From positions 124,001 to 188,000 of the forward strand of contig NZ_JAKZGS010000002.1 of NCBI RefSeq assembly GCF_022549695.1: a stretch of DNA of 64,000 nucleotides. Reading direction: 5' to 3'. This DNA comes from Belliella calami. GTDB taxonomy: Bacteria > Bacteroidota > Bacteroidia > Cytophagales > Cyclobacteriaceae. Below, piece after piece: positions 9,673 to 18,323 of this stretch. Each line of letters starts with the position of its first letter. Position 1 is the stretch's first letter. Below the pieces are notes generated by a model. The model had not been told where the DNA came from, searched no databases, and saw only the letters and a program-made list of their open reading frames with translations. The translations under genes were made by a program, and so were the position numbers.

Positions 9673-10266
9673 TCAGGAAGAATAGCCTCTAATTATCCTT
9701 TGAATATATTTCCCAATCACATCAAATTCCAAGTTGACTTCTTCACCGATTTGTAACTGATGAAAATTGGTGAATTCATAGGTATAGGGAATAATTGCAA
9801 CTGAAAAACATCCGTTTTTTGAATTGAAACAAGTTAAGCTTGTTCCGTTTATTGTGATTGATCCTTTTTCGACAGTGACGTTCCCAAGGTTTGAATCAAA
9901 GGAAAAATCAAACACCCAAGAGCCATCTTGCTCAGAAATACCATCTACCCTTCCGACTTGATCTACATGGCCTTGGACGATGTGTCCGTCAAACCTTCCA
10001 TTTGCAGGCATACATCTTTCGATGTTTACCTTTTTTCCAACTTCCCAATTTTTAAGACTCGTTTTTTTTAATGTCTCATCGATAGCTGTCACTTTATAAA
10101 CCTCCCCATCTATAGCCACTACTGTAAGGCAAACCCCATTGTGAGCGACAGATTGGTCAATTTTCAATTCATTGGTAATTGATGAATGAATAAAAAAATG
10201 AAAATTCGTACCCTCTTTTTCTATTTTCTGTATAACCCCAAGGGTCTCAATGATTCCTGTAAACAT
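9673..10266 (-). CDS. ribE: riboflavin synthase, alpha subunit
   Basis: This enzyme dismutates two 6,7-dimethyl-8-ribityllumazine molecules into riboflavin and a pyrimidinedione. The protein has two similar lumazine-binding barrels. The first begins MFTGIIETLG and contains VAHNGVCLTVV. The second contains FDGHIVQGHVDQVG and EKGSITINGTSLT. I chose ATG 10266 because MFTGIIE is the invariant N-terminus; the longer frame from 10326 adds 20 unconserved residues. No FMN riboswitch-like sequence was seen in the 126-bp divergent gap to pcm. Confidence 0.95.
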   Translation of the reverse strand: MFTGIIETLGVIQKIEKEGTNFHFFIHSSITNELKIDQSVAHNGVCLTVVAIDGEVYKVTAIDETLKKTSLKNWEVGKKVNIERCMPANGRFDGHIVQGHVDQVGRVDGISEQDGSWVFDFSFDSNLGNVTVEKGSITINGTSLTCFNSKNGCFSVAIIPYTYEFTNFHQLQIGEEVNLEFDVIGKYIQRIIRGYSS

Positions 10267-10392
10267 TTTTTCTAATATTATTCCTGAATTATTCAGATTG
10301 TAAACTTCAAATTGAAATTGCTTCAAATTAAGCCATTTTAAACATTAACTTAGCAGTCTCAATTAAAGTTTCTAAAATATTCATTTATATCA

Positions 10393-11049
10393 ATGCTCAG
10401 ACTTGAGGATACTTATAGACATAAGGGTCAAAGAAATGCCTTAGTAAAATTACTTGAAAAAAAAGGCATCAAAGATGTTAACGTCTTGCAAGCAATCAAA
10501 ACAATTCCCCGTCATTTTTTTTTCGATACTGCTTTGGATTCGCATGCCTATGAAGACAAAGCATTCCCTATCGGTGAAGGTCAGACTATTTCTCAACCCT
10601 ATACGGTAGCTTTCCAATCAGAATTGCTTGAAGTAAAACCAGGGGACAAAATCTTAGAAATAGGAACTGGATCAGGATATCAAGCTGCTATCCTCCATCT
10701 ACTTGGAGCGGAAGTGCATAGCATAGAGTATCAAAAGAAGCTATTTGAGAAAACAAAAAAATTCCTCACCAAGTTAGGCATTTCAATCAACTTCTATTTC
10801 GGGGACGGTTCGCAAGGAATACCAGAAAAGGCCCCTTTTGATAAAATCATCGTTACTGCAGGAGCTCCAGTTATTCCAAACTCTCTTCTCAAGCAATTGA
10901 AAGTTGGAGGGATTTTGGTCATACCTGTGGGTGATAGGAAAACCCAAAAGATGATGAAGCTATCCAAAAAAACCGAAAGAAAGATTATCCAAGAGGAGTT
11001 TGATAATTTCGCTTTTGTGCCACTACTAGGTGAGGAAGGTTGGGGGTAG
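10393..11049 (+). CDS. pcm: protein-L-isoaspartate O-methyltransferase
   Basis: Pcm methylates isoaspartyl residues in damaged proteins using S-adenosylmethionine. The 218-residue sequence contains the class-specific GEGQTISQPYTVAFQ block and motif I ILEIGTGSGYQAA of the SAM-binding Rossmann fold. It also has FDKIIVTAGAP (the post-II motif). The C-terminal end EEGWG and the TAG stop fall inside the first unit of a 91-bp tandem repeat, so the last codons are shared with the repeat. Confidence 0.95.
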   Translation: MLRLEDTYRHKGQRNALVKLLEKKGIKDVNVLQAIKTIPRHFFFDTALDSHAYEDKAFPIGEGQTISQPYTVAFQSELLEVKPGDKILEIGTGSGYQAAILHLLGAEVHSIEYQKKLFEKTKKFLTKLGISINFYFGDGSQGIPEKAPFDKIIVTAGAPVIPNSLLKQLKVGGILVIPVGDRKTQKMMKLSKKTERKIIQEEFDNFAFVPLLGEEGWG

Positions 11050-11256
11050 TTGATTGGGTTATTGGAAGATTGGGAGATTGGGAGATTGGAAAATTGGTTG
11101 GAAGGTTGCAAGGTTGGAAGGTTGGAAAGTTTGGGGGTAGTTGATTGGGTTATTGGAAGATTGGAAGATTGGGAGATTGGAAAATTGGTTTGAAGGTTGC
11201 AAGGTTGGAAGGTTGGAAAGTTTGGGGGGTAGTTGATTGGGTTATTGGAAGATTGA
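11041..11256 (+). repeat. 91-92 bp tandem repeat, two full copies and one partial
   Basis: The marker sequence GGGGGTAGTTGATTGGGTTA starts at 11042, 11133 and 11224/11225, giving spacings of 91 and 92 bp. The third copy stops after about 30 bp. Each unit is built from near-octamers of the types GATTGGGA and GGTTGGAA. The first unit includes the pcm stop codon. The remaining sequence up to the start at 11385 is AT-rich and shows no gene. Confidence 0.9.
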
Positions 11257-11384
11257 ATACCTAAGTTTTCATACTTCTAAACAGTTATAAAAATCAGAAT
11301 TCAACCAAACAATATTTTGATATTGACGTTAGATAATTTCTAAATAGATAATTTATTCTGTATTATTGTCTAAAATTTAATATA

Positions 11385-11921
11385 ATGACTAAAAAGAGAT
11401 TTGCAAAGCAATCAGAAGTAATAATGACCGAAATGGTCCTTCCGAATGACACCAATACTTTGAACAACCTCATGGGAGGGAAATTGATGCACTGGATGGA
11501 TGTAGTAGCAGCCATAGCAGCTCAAAAGCATTCCACCAGAATCGTCGTGACAGCTTCAGCGGATAGCATTTCATTCAAACACCCTATCGCTTTGGGAAAT
11601 GTAGTTACACTGAAAGCAAAAGTAACCAGAGCTTTCAATTCTTCCATGGAGGTATATATTGAAGTTTTTGCAGAAGACATTCCAGCTAATAAAAAAATAA
11701 CAACTCATAGGGCATTTTTTACATTTGTTGCTGTGGATCAAGGAGGTAGACCAATAGAAGTTCCAGAGGTAGAGCCTGAAACAGAAGAAGAAATAGAACT
11801 TTATGAAGGTGCGTTGAGAAGGAGACAACTTAGGTTAGTGTTGGCAAAAAGAATGGATCCGAAAGATGCTGTAGAACTGAAATCAATCTTCAACTTAGAC
11901 GAGAAAAAAGAAGAAAACTAA
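11385..11921 (+). CDS. acyl-CoA thioesterase (hotdog fold)
   Basis: A 178-residue single hotdog-domain protein. Typical features are VLPNDTNTLNNLMGGKLMHWMD near the N-terminus, where the conserved N and GG-x-LM-x-W-MD block positions the active aspartate. SADSISFKHPIALGNVVTLKA follows, and then HRAFFTFVAVD. The family hydrolyses acyl-CoA thioesters, often long-chain or short-chain forms, in the cytoplasm. The C-terminal 50 residues are charged and extend beyond the hotdog core, as is common in this subgroup. It stands alone, followed by a hairpin at 12143-12170. Confidence 0.92.
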   Translation: MTKKRFAKQSEVIMTEMVLPNDTNTLNNLMGGKLMHWMDVVAAIAAQKHSTRIVVTASADSISFKHPIALGNVVTLKAKVTRAFNSSMEVYIEVFAEDIPANKKITTHRAFFTFVAVDQGGRPIEVPEVEPETEEEIELYEGALRRRQLRLVLAKRMDPKDAVELKSIFNLDEKKEEN

Positions 11922-11949
11922 TATTTCACAAACTGATTTTTGATGTTTG

Positions 11950-12092
11950 TTTCACGCAGAGACAGCAAAAGCGCAAAAGGATGTTTGTGAGTTGGTGCTG
12001 TTTCGTGCAGAGATTTGGGAGTTTAAATGAATGCTAAGCTTTCCATGGTATCTGTTTTTACTCAGAGACAGCGAAGACGTAAAATGATAGTG
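11950..12092 (+). repeat. degenerate cgcagagacagc repeats in an intergenic gap
   Basis: Between the thioesterase and the next gene are two related segments about 107 bp apart: CACGCAGAGACAGCAAAAGC at about 11953 and CTCAGAGACAGCGAAGACG at about 12061. A weaker GTGCAGAG lies near 12005. No open frame was seen. They look like eroded copies of a dispersed repeat. Confidence 0.6.
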
Positions 12093-12142
12093 TTAATATA
12101 GGTGAACTGACAATTCGTAGGTTATCTTGACACTATCCCAAG

Positions 12143-12170
12143 AAAGGTGAAGGGATAAATCTTCACCTTT
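12143..12170 (+). terminator. hairpin terminator
   Basis: A 10-bp perfect stem (AAAGGTGAAG with CTTCACCTTT) with an 8-nt loop, followed by a T-rich stretch. It lies 222 bp downstream of the thioesterase stop. Confidence 0.7.
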
Positions 12171-12318
12171 TTCTTGAATTTTTCAATTTTACATATTCTT
12201 TTTGAATTTTTTTGTGCTGAGATCTTCTCTGAATACTCTTCGAAGTCAAGCTTGCATTTTTTACTTCAATCAACTGGAATTGCTTGTTTGCCTGAGAATT
12301 TTTATCCAATTTAGCCTT

Positions 12319-12855
12319 ATGGAAAGCATGAATTTACATCATTTGGGAATGTTTTTGGATTCTGACATCGTTATTGTCCAAGATGAAATCCCAGAGATTA
12401 TGGCGAAAAAATTAAATAGGGATGAAGTAACAGATTCAGAACAAACCATCCAAGAAATAGCGGAAGAAGAACATGATTTAATTTATGAAGGAAATTTCGA
12501 GAAAGGCATTTTAATTGTATATGAAGGTAGTCATTTGGAAGCTGATTTGAGAGAATTCCTATTCAAAATTCTTGGTGCTGTAAACTGCTCTCTCAAAGAC
12601 ATTGCATTGAGTTCATCAGAATCAGTAGAAGAAGTTTCCCTTGGCAAGATAGACGAGTTAAATGCAAATAAAATATTGATTTTTGGAAAATTGAACCATA
12701 AATTATATCAATTCAAGCAAAGGGATTATGAAATAAGAAATGATAATGGTATTGAATACCTTTATTCTGACGATCTCAGATCAATTTTCTCAGACGTCGC
12801 CCTCAAAAAGTCTCTTTGGAACATGCTTCAAATTTTGTTTGGAATCAAAAAATAA
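12319..12855 (+). CDS. hypothetical cytoplasmic protein, possibly a HolD (Pol III psi)-like subunit
   Basis: An acidic protein without signal peptide or membrane segment. I prefer the ATG at 12319 (MESMNLHHLGMFLDSD, 178 residues), because the upstream in-frame 39 residues read like untranslated sequence. The central part is polar. The C-terminal half has a KILIFGKLNHKLYQF strand-helix, and a final helix ending SDVALKKSLWNMLQILF. That tail (DD-L-x-x-I, then LKK-LW-x-x-LQ) is reminiscent of DNA polymerase III psi subunits, but the resemblance is weak and unverified. Confidence 0.6.
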   Translation: MESMNLHHLGMFLDSDIVIVQDEIPEIMAKKLNRDEVTDSEQTIQEIAEEEHDLIYEGNFEKGILIVYEGSHLEADLREFLFKILGAVNCSLKDIALSSSESVEEVSLGKIDELNANKILIFGKLNHKLYQFKQRDYEIRNDNGIEYLYSDDLRSIFSDVALKKSLWNMLQILFGIKK

Positions 12856-13026
12856 TTTGATTATCTGCAATGATACTAAAAGTTTAATTTCCATATGAAA
12901 ACATTCGAAGAATCGTTATAGGTTATTTGTTGATTAGTTATCAGTGTACAAATTGATTTAAAAAGTATCATTTTGTTTGACAACTGGTAAATAAACGGAT
13001 TAAAAAAAATAAATACAACTATCATT

Positions 13027-13350
13027 ATGGCAACTATAGAACAAAAGGAAAAGTGGTTAAAGAGGTTTAGAAAGATAAGTATACTAGAAGGAATATCATT
13101 TCTGTTGTTGCTATTTGTTGCTATGCCTTTGAAGTATATGTTGGATATGCCGATGGCTGTCAAAATTATTGGTTGGATCCATGGAGCATTATTTATCATT
13201 TACATTTATGTTATTTTCCCTACTGCAAAAAAACTTGATTGGAACTTTGCAAAAACCCTTTTTGGTTTGATAGCAGCAGTTTTGCCATTTGGTCCATTTA
13301 TTTTTGATAGGAACCTTAAGAAAAAGGAAAAAGAGATGATTGATTCCTAA
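13027..13350 (+). CDS. DUF3817 small membrane protein
   Basis: A 107-residue protein with three hydrophobic segments. The pattern ILEGISFLLLLFVAMPLKYM, then IGWIHGALFIIYIY, then a third helix before FGPFIFDR is the DUF3817 (YdzA-like) signature. Function is unknown; members are small integral membrane proteins. The stop is followed nine bases later by the start of the kinase-like gene, so the two are probably co-transcribed. Confidence 0.85.
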   Translation: MATIEQKEKWLKRFRKISILEGISFLLLLFVAMPLKYMLDMPMAVKIIGWIHGALFIIYIYVIFPTAKKLDWNFAKTLFGLIAAVLPFGPFIFDRNLKKKEKEMIDS

Positions 13351-13359
13351 ATTACTATT

Positions 13360-14382
13360 ATGGCCTTAATCAGTAAAAAGAAAATCGTGTACCCGATCAG
13401 TTTGGGTTTGCGCAAATACTTATTTAAGTATGGCCGTATAGTAGATTTTCCTATACATTACAAAGATCTTTTGAGGTATAATACTTCGATCCCATTATAT
13501 GACTATAAAGGAAATGACACTTTATGGGAATCCGTTTTTTATAGTGAATCTGACAGAGAGGAAATTCATTACAATGTAAAAAAGATCTACGCCTTACTCA
13601 AAGCTGAAGGAGACATTTCAGTAATGAAGCACCTTTATGTAGATAGGATCGACTTGTGCAGTTATGGAAATACACAACCCTTTCGAGTCAGAATAGTAAA
13701 CCGGATCAATGATAACTTTGATTATTTTTATGTCAAAAATGCCGACGCCTCAAGGGTTTATGGACTAGAGTTAGAACATCTACTCTCTCCTAACAGGATA
13801 AGCTATTTGGTTCATGAAAATACATTGATCGAAGAGCATATTGCTGGAATACCTGGTGAAATGTTCATGAAATTACATATACATGATCAATTGCTAAACC
13901 CAATCAGATTGGCAAAAGAGTTTGTAAAATTCAATGAAAGATGCTTTGTCAGACTCTTGGGAGATATGCATTCCTCTAATTTTGTAATAGATGTCACTCC
14001 TGATTTTGAAGAAACACATTATAGAATCAGGGCAATTGATTTTGATCAGCAATCCTATGAAGGAAAAAAATCAATCTATCTACCCCAATATTTCAAACAG
14101 AACAACGCATTGATCCAGCTTGGCTTACAACATATCACTTCTGAGTCGATGGTACAGTACCAAAGAGAGGAGAGAGCATTGATAGCAAACAGGTTGAAAT
14201 CTTCTCACAAAGAGATTGAAGATCTTCTCAAAAGTATGGAGCACGATACAATCTCTACAAGAGAAAATATTGGTTCTTTAAAAATTGACTTGGCTAGACA
14301 TTATAAAAACGAGCAGTTTCTTAATTGTAAAAATATGGGCTCAATACTTCGGGAAAGCCTAGAGCAAGTGCACAAAAAATAA
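13360..14382 (+). CDS. hypothetical protein with protein-kinase-like/aminoglycoside-phosphotransferase-like motifs
   Basis: A 340-residue cytoplasmic protein of no recognised family. The segment RLLGDMHSSNFVID followed about 18 residues later by RAIDFDQQ resembles the catalytic GDxHxxN and metal-binding IDFD motifs of APH/choline-kinase-like enzymes. Upstream, DYFYVKNADASRVYGLELE could supply the nucleotide-binding lysine and helix-C glutamate, and LIEEHIAGIPGE a hinge. No glycine-rich loop is obvious. The fold assignment is inference from motif order. The last codons lie inside a 28-bp inverted repeat. Confidence 0.65.
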   Translation: MALISKKKIVYPISLGLRKYLFKYGRIVDFPIHYKDLLRYNTSIPLYDYKGNDTLWESVFYSESDREEIHYNVKKIYALLKAEGDISVMKHLYVDRIDLCSYGNTQPFRVRIVNRINDNFDYFYVKNADASRVYGLELEHLLSPNRISYLVHENTLIEEHIAGIPGEMFMKLHIHDQLLNPIRLAKEFVKFNERCFVRLLGDMHSSNFVIDVTPDFEETHYRIRAIDFDQQSYEGKKSIYLPQYFKQNNALIQLGLQHITSESMVQYQREERALIANRLKSSHKEIEDLLKSMEHDTISTRENIGSLKIDLARHYKNEQFLNCKNMGSILRESLEQVHKK

Positions 14383-14426
14383 AGAGGCAGAAAGTTAAAC
14401 TTTCTGCCTCTTTATTTTTTGTGCAC
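14368..14426. terminator. bidirectional terminator formed by a perfect 28-bp inverted repeat
   Basis: Bases 14368-14395 are the exact reverse complement of 14399-14426, separated by a TAA loop. The GC-rich core is AGAGGCAGAAAGT, flanked by A/T runs that give U-tracts on both strands. It separates the convergent kinase-like and LRR genes, and includes the last four codons and stop of the former. Confidence 0.88.
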
Positions 14427-14438
14427 ATTTATGAATAA

Positions 14439-16895
14439 TTAATAATACCTAACTTCACATTCAGGGTTTAATTTCTTGAAATTATCCACTCTTCTTTTAT
14501 TGATCCGAGTATTAAAACAACTAAGCTTTTTAAGGTTCGTTAATCCCTGGACTGGATTCAAAGATTTCACATTTGTACTGGCAACATCCAACTCTTCCAA
14601 TTCATACAAAGAATCTAATCCTCTCAGATTTTTAACATTGGAACCTGAAAGGTTAAGAACTTTCAGTTGCGAATGGACACTCAATGGCCTCAAATCGTCA
14701 ATACCTGTATTTGACAAATCTAATTCTTGAAGATTGCTAAGTTGGGAAAGGACAGTAAGGTCAGAAATTGGCGCTTGGCTGATTTTTAGTTTTTCCAATT
14801 GTTTCAGACTTCCAATATCGGAAAAATCCATGGCAGGGACATCAAAAATATTCAATTCCCTCAAATTAATAAAAACACCTAAATTTCTGAAATTAGAAAT
14901 AGATTCCTTCTCAATGCTCAATTTAATTGCTGTACTCCAAACATGTAAATCTTCAGAATTTGGATCTTCAGAAGTATTGAATTGCTTCTTGAAAATTGAT
15001 TTCCAAGTATCATCTAACTGATCCCACCACGCAAGTAATAACTCTGATCTATAAACCACATTTAAAGACGGGGTTTCATATACAGCTGCTACAACTTCTT
15101 CGGCAGGAATTTCTGCATTTTCTACATTCAAATACTTCAATGTTTTTGATCCAACCAAGGGCGAAATACTAGTAATAGGATTGTTTCTAAAATCTAAGTA
15201 TTCAATATTTTGTAAATTTGAAAGAGGCTGCAAAGAAGTTACAAGAGCATCCCTACCTGTGATTTTCGTTAGCGTTTTGATATCCGAAAGCGGAGAAAGG
15301 TCTATAACTTTGGTATTGTCAAAATATAACGAGTTTATTTTCTTGAACTTTAAAACTGGGCCAAGATTGGTAATTTCGCTATCAGATAGATCCAGAGAAT
15401 CAGAACTGATAAGAGTAGAAAGATCTTCAATAGATGGTTCAGACTTTTCTAGATTAGTATTTATTTTGACAAATACATCCCTCCAAGGTTGGGTTAATCC
15501 CTCCCACCATGTCTGTAAATTTTCTACATGATGAATCATCAATACTGATCTATTCCTTCTGGAGAATTCATCAGCTTCCCATTCTTGAATCCTTGTCCTA
15601 TCTGCATAGATTTTGGTTAATGAAGAAATTTTATCCAATGGATTCAAATCTGAAACTTCAGTTTGATTTATATTGATCACCTTAAGGTTCGGCAAAGTAT
15701 TCAAAGGTGTTAAATCTACTATATTAGTCTCCTTCATGTTTATACTTTCAAGACTTTCCAGCTTTGAAAGTAATTCAAAATTGATCAGATAATTGGAGCT
15801 TATGTCAAGGCTGGTCAATTTATTCAACTCTTGAATATTTTCTAGGTTATTAAATCCACTTTCGGTCAAATAAAGTGATCTTAAAGACTCAAAAGAATTC
15901 AAAACGCCAAAGCTCATAATTGGTGTTTTCTCAGCTCTAAGTGTAGAAAGGTTTTTGAGATTTCCCAACTCGCTGATATCACTCACTTGTGTACCCGAAA
16001 TATCCAAGTAAGTCAACCTGTCAGAATACTTTATAAACTGTATATCCTGAGTTGGTGTATTAGCAATATTTAAGTGTGTAAGGAAAGTAACATTACTTAT
16101 CGGATTTAATTCCTCTATTTTAGTATTGCTAATGTCAATATATTTCAAATCCCTCAAAGCTTGAATAGGCTCTAGGTCCAAAACATATTCATTTCCAGAT
16201 AAGTCAATTGAATCAATTGTACTAATTTTATATAAATGGTCTAAAGTGATAGAATCCTCTTGAATTAACCCTAATTTACTTTTGAAAAAGTCGGTCCAAG
16301 TGTAAGAGAGCGTAGTCCACCACTCCTGAAGTTCTTCATCTCTATTCAACTTAGTTGTATAGATGCTGGCAATCTTCAGCTCGTTGGTTCTTTTATCGAC
16401 ATTAACCTCTACAAATCTCTCTCTTGTATTGGTGATTTTTTCAAGATTTAAACCTGTTGCTGTTAGCGTCCTATCCAAAGTGACAATGTAGGACAACTCG
16501 TCATTATCTCTTAAGAAGGGTTTTACTTCCCTTACCTTGAATTTGAATGAAGCATCTTTGAAGAAGAATTCAATATCTTTCAAATAAGCTGTCACATCTT
16601 TATTGGTAATGACTTTTCTATCAAGTAACAAATCATCCTCAACTTGAACTTTATCATCCCTAAAAATTTTCTTATAACTTTCTCTAATTATTACATCTTT
16701 ATCTCTGGCAGGTGTATCTTTACTACCTACAGTATTAAAATAAAACTCCAAAAATTTCACTTGATCTTCAGCTTTTTGCCCAAGATCTTTGATCTCTTGT
16801 TTGGAATAATCACCCATAGCTTGCTGCCCAAAAACTCCAAGGGAGTTGACAAATGCTACTGTAAAAAGAAGATATTTAATGCTATTTTTGATCAT
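14439..16895 (-). CDS. secreted leucine-rich-repeat protein with three WW-cap modules
   Basis: Starting at ATG 16895 (MIKNSIKYLLFTVAFVN), this is an 818-residue exported protein. The first 180 residues form a non-LRR domain that contains FYFNTVGSKDT and resembles the 192-aa protein two genes upstream. Then come three modules. Each starts with a W-W-x-x-L-x3-W-x3-F helix (Trp pairs near residues 192, 463 and 623), continues with LRRs of the L-x-x-L-x-[IL]-x-x-[TN]-x-[IV]-x-[DS]-[IL] type, and closes with a helix resembling VDNFKKLNPECEVRY. No sorting domain or anchor was seen. Its start overlaps the preceding gene by 14 bp. The ligand is unknown. Confidence 0.88.
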   Translation of the reverse strand: MIKNSIKYLLFTVAFVNSLGVFGQQAMGDYSKQEIKDLGQKAEDQVKFLEFYFNTVGSKDTPARDKDVIIRESYKKIFRDDKVQVEDDLLLDRKVITNKDVTAYLKDIEFFFKDASFKFKVREVKPFLRDNDELSYIVTLDRTLTATGLNLEKITNTRERFVEVNVDKRTNELKIASIYTTKLNRDEELQEWWTTLSYTWTDFFKSKLGLIQEDSITLDHLYKISTIDSIDLSGNEYVLDLEPIQALRDLKYIDISNTKIEELNPISNVTFLTHLNIANTPTQDIQFIKYSDRLTYLDISGTQVSDISELGNLKNLSTLRAEKTPIMSFGVLNSFESLRSLYLTESGFNNLENIQELNKLTSLDISSNYLINFELLSKLESLESINMKETNIVDLTPLNTLPNLKVININQTEVSDLNPLDKISSLTKIYADRTRIQEWEADEFSRRNRSVLMIHHVENLQTWWEGLTQPWRDVFVKINTNLEKSEPSIEDLSTLISSDSLDLSDSEITNLGPVLKFKKINSLYFDNTKVIDLSPLSDIKTLTKITGRDALVTSLQPLSNLQNIEYLDFRNNPITSISPLVGSKTLKYLNVENAEIPAEEVVAAVYETPSLNVVYRSELLLAWWDQLDDTWKSIFKKQFNTSEDPNSEDLHVWSTAIKLSIEKESISNFRNLGVFINLRELNIFDVPAMDFSDIGSLKQLEKLKISQAPISDLTVLSQLSNLQELDLSNTGIDDLRPLSVHSQLKVLNLSGSNVKNLRGLDSLYELEELDVASTNVKSLNPVQGLTNLKKLSCFNTRINKRRVDNFKKLNPECEVRYY

Positions 16896-17721
16896 ATATG
16901 TATTTCTGAACAACGTCTTTATCTCCAGCGTCAAGTTTAACTAAATTACTTATCAACCAACCTGTATTGAATCCTGGTCTATTGAATTGATTAAGCTCAA
17001 AGTACCAATTGTTGATTTGGAAAAAATGAAATTTAACGTCTGAAATATTGTCAAATTTCAAATTACCATTCTTCATTTCATAAAGAAATATCGTCAGATA
17101 ATCTGGTTGATATTCTTTTGGGGTGTAAGACTCAGGTTTGTCGTTTTCCTGAAATGCTTTACGCAAATTCATAAATCCAATTTCATGGCTCAAAGGATGT
17201 AAAAATCCTTTTGCATCTCCTTCAGGTTTGTTGAACAGGTTTTTGAAAGGTTTGAAATTGATTTTATCGACAACCCATTCATATCCCAGACCTTCTGGTT
17301 GTAATTTCATAAATAAAGTTACTTCCTCTTTTTTTCCTTTGAAAATAAAGGTAGTCTGAACTTCTGCAAACCATTCACCTTTATGAAAATTTAAATATTG
17401 TGGTAGGTTTTCTGAAAGAACATCTTTGAGAAATTCTGATTTCAAAGAATTTTCAACACTTGAAGTTTCGTTGTCAAAAAGAACACTGATAAATTTACCT
17501 CTAAGTTCTCTATCTCTAAACTGTGCGTCAGTGTCATAGTATCTTTTTTTACCATCTGCACTTTCTTCTCCATTGAATCTTCTAAAAAATTGATTTACCT
17601 GTTTTGTTGAAGCGGCAAACCTTCCATCATCCTGTGGCGAACCGGGGCTATACAAACCTTGCCCCGGTGCCAACTGAATGGATGTAATTATTAATAATAA
17701 AAGGACAGTTAATTTTCTCAT
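16882..17721 (-). CDS. secreted hypothetical protein of the LRR cluster
   Basis: A 279-residue protein with a signal peptide (MRKLTVLLLLIITSIQLAPG). The mature part begins with a polar linker, then FFRRFNGEESADGKKRYYD, followed by alternating strands and helices. I recognise no family. Its start codon overlaps the stop of the 192-aa gene by 4 bp, and its own 3' end overlaps the LRR gene start by 14 bp. Co-translation with both neighbours is therefore likely. The absence of a lipobox suggests a periplasmic or surface location. Confidence 0.78.
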   Translation of the reverse strand: MRKLTVLLLLIITSIQLAPGQGLYSPGSPQDDGRFAASTKQVNQFFRRFNGEESADGKKRYYDTDAQFRDRELRGKFISVLFDNETSSVENSLKSEFLKDVLSENLPQYLNFHKGEWFAEVQTTFIFKGKKEEVTLFMKLQPEGLGYEWVVDKINFKPFKNLFNKPEGDAKGFLHPLSHEIGFMNLRKAFQENDKPESYTPKEYQPDYLTIFLYEMKNGNLKFDNISDVKFHFFQINNWYFELNQFNRPGFNTGWLISNLVKLDAGDKDVVQKYIYDQK

Positions 17722-18296
17722 GCTGAAGTTTCAGTCACACGGATATCACCTAGCATAACATCCCAGAATTCGATAGTACGACCAGCGATCTGAGTTTGTT
17801 TTTTCTCAACATAGATAGTAATATCTTTCTTTGTTGTATCTCTGTAATTCAGACCACTCTCCAAAGAAGTCCCTTCGAATCTTTGATAAACAGTAACTAC
17901 ACCTACGTAACGACCGTCAGGCTGTCTTTCCAAATCCGAAATATAATGGATATCGTACCAAGTGATATTCACTCTATCATAGTTCAATGCCATCAATCTT
18001 TCAAAGTATCTTCTAACTTTGTAATAAGCGATTTCTTTTCTATTGATAGAAGAAACACCCATTTCAGCATCTGGAGCAAAAAGCTCTTCAGCTCTGTCCA
18101 TTACCCTGTTTGCTTCAGAAAACTGTGTTTCTTTGCTTCCTATAATGGTAATATATTTACTCAAATCTTTAACTTTTTCCAAAGCTAAAGAATCAATAGC
18201 CTGCTTTCTTGATGGACTGATGTCATTTGACTGAGCCAAAGTGATTGACGCAGAAGCCAAAAAAACAAGTAGAAATAAAGGAATGTATTTTTTCAT
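17718..18296 (-). CDS. secreted hypothetical protein, NTF2-like domain suspected
   Basis: A 192-residue exported protein (signal peptide ending at ASITLAQ). The segment LSKYITIIGSKETQFSEANR, a later RRYFERLMALNYDRVNI stretch and a C-terminal WDVMLGDIRVTE strand follow the helix-helix-sheet order of NTF2/SnoaL-like domains. It resembles the N-terminal domain of the LRR protein (shared GSK-[ED]-T, then F-x-D and Y-[FL] positions). Function is unknown. It is separated from the upstream lipoprotein gene by 27 bp and overlaps the downstream gene by 4 bp. Confidence 0.78.
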   Translation of the reverse strand: MKKYIPLFLLVFLASASITLAQSNDISPSRKQAIDSLALEKVKDLSKYITIIGSKETQFSEANRVMDRAEELFAPDAEMGVSSINRKEIAYYKVRRYFERLMALNYDRVNITWYDIHYISDLERQPDGRYVGVVTVYQRFEGTSLESGLNYRDTTKKDITIYVEKKQTQIAGRTIEFWDVMLGDIRVTETSA

Positions 18297-18323
18297 GATT
18301 TTTATTAATTCAATTTGGTGGGA

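Noticed and set aside
9611-9683. Inverted repeat ATTCTTTCTGA/TCAGGAAGAAT between PAP2 and ribE
   Set aside because: The loop is about 49 nt and it includes the ribE stop without a T-run; it is not convincing as a terminator.
10267-10392. FMN riboswitch in front of ribE
   Set aside because: The 126-bp divergent gap is too short and lacks the conserved RFN helices.
11041-11256. CRISPR-like array
   Set aside because: Units are contiguous 91-bp tandem copies without unique spacers.
12202-12318. N-terminal extension of the HolD-like protein
   Set aside because: The 39 residues read like leader sequence, and the downstream ATG is a better start.
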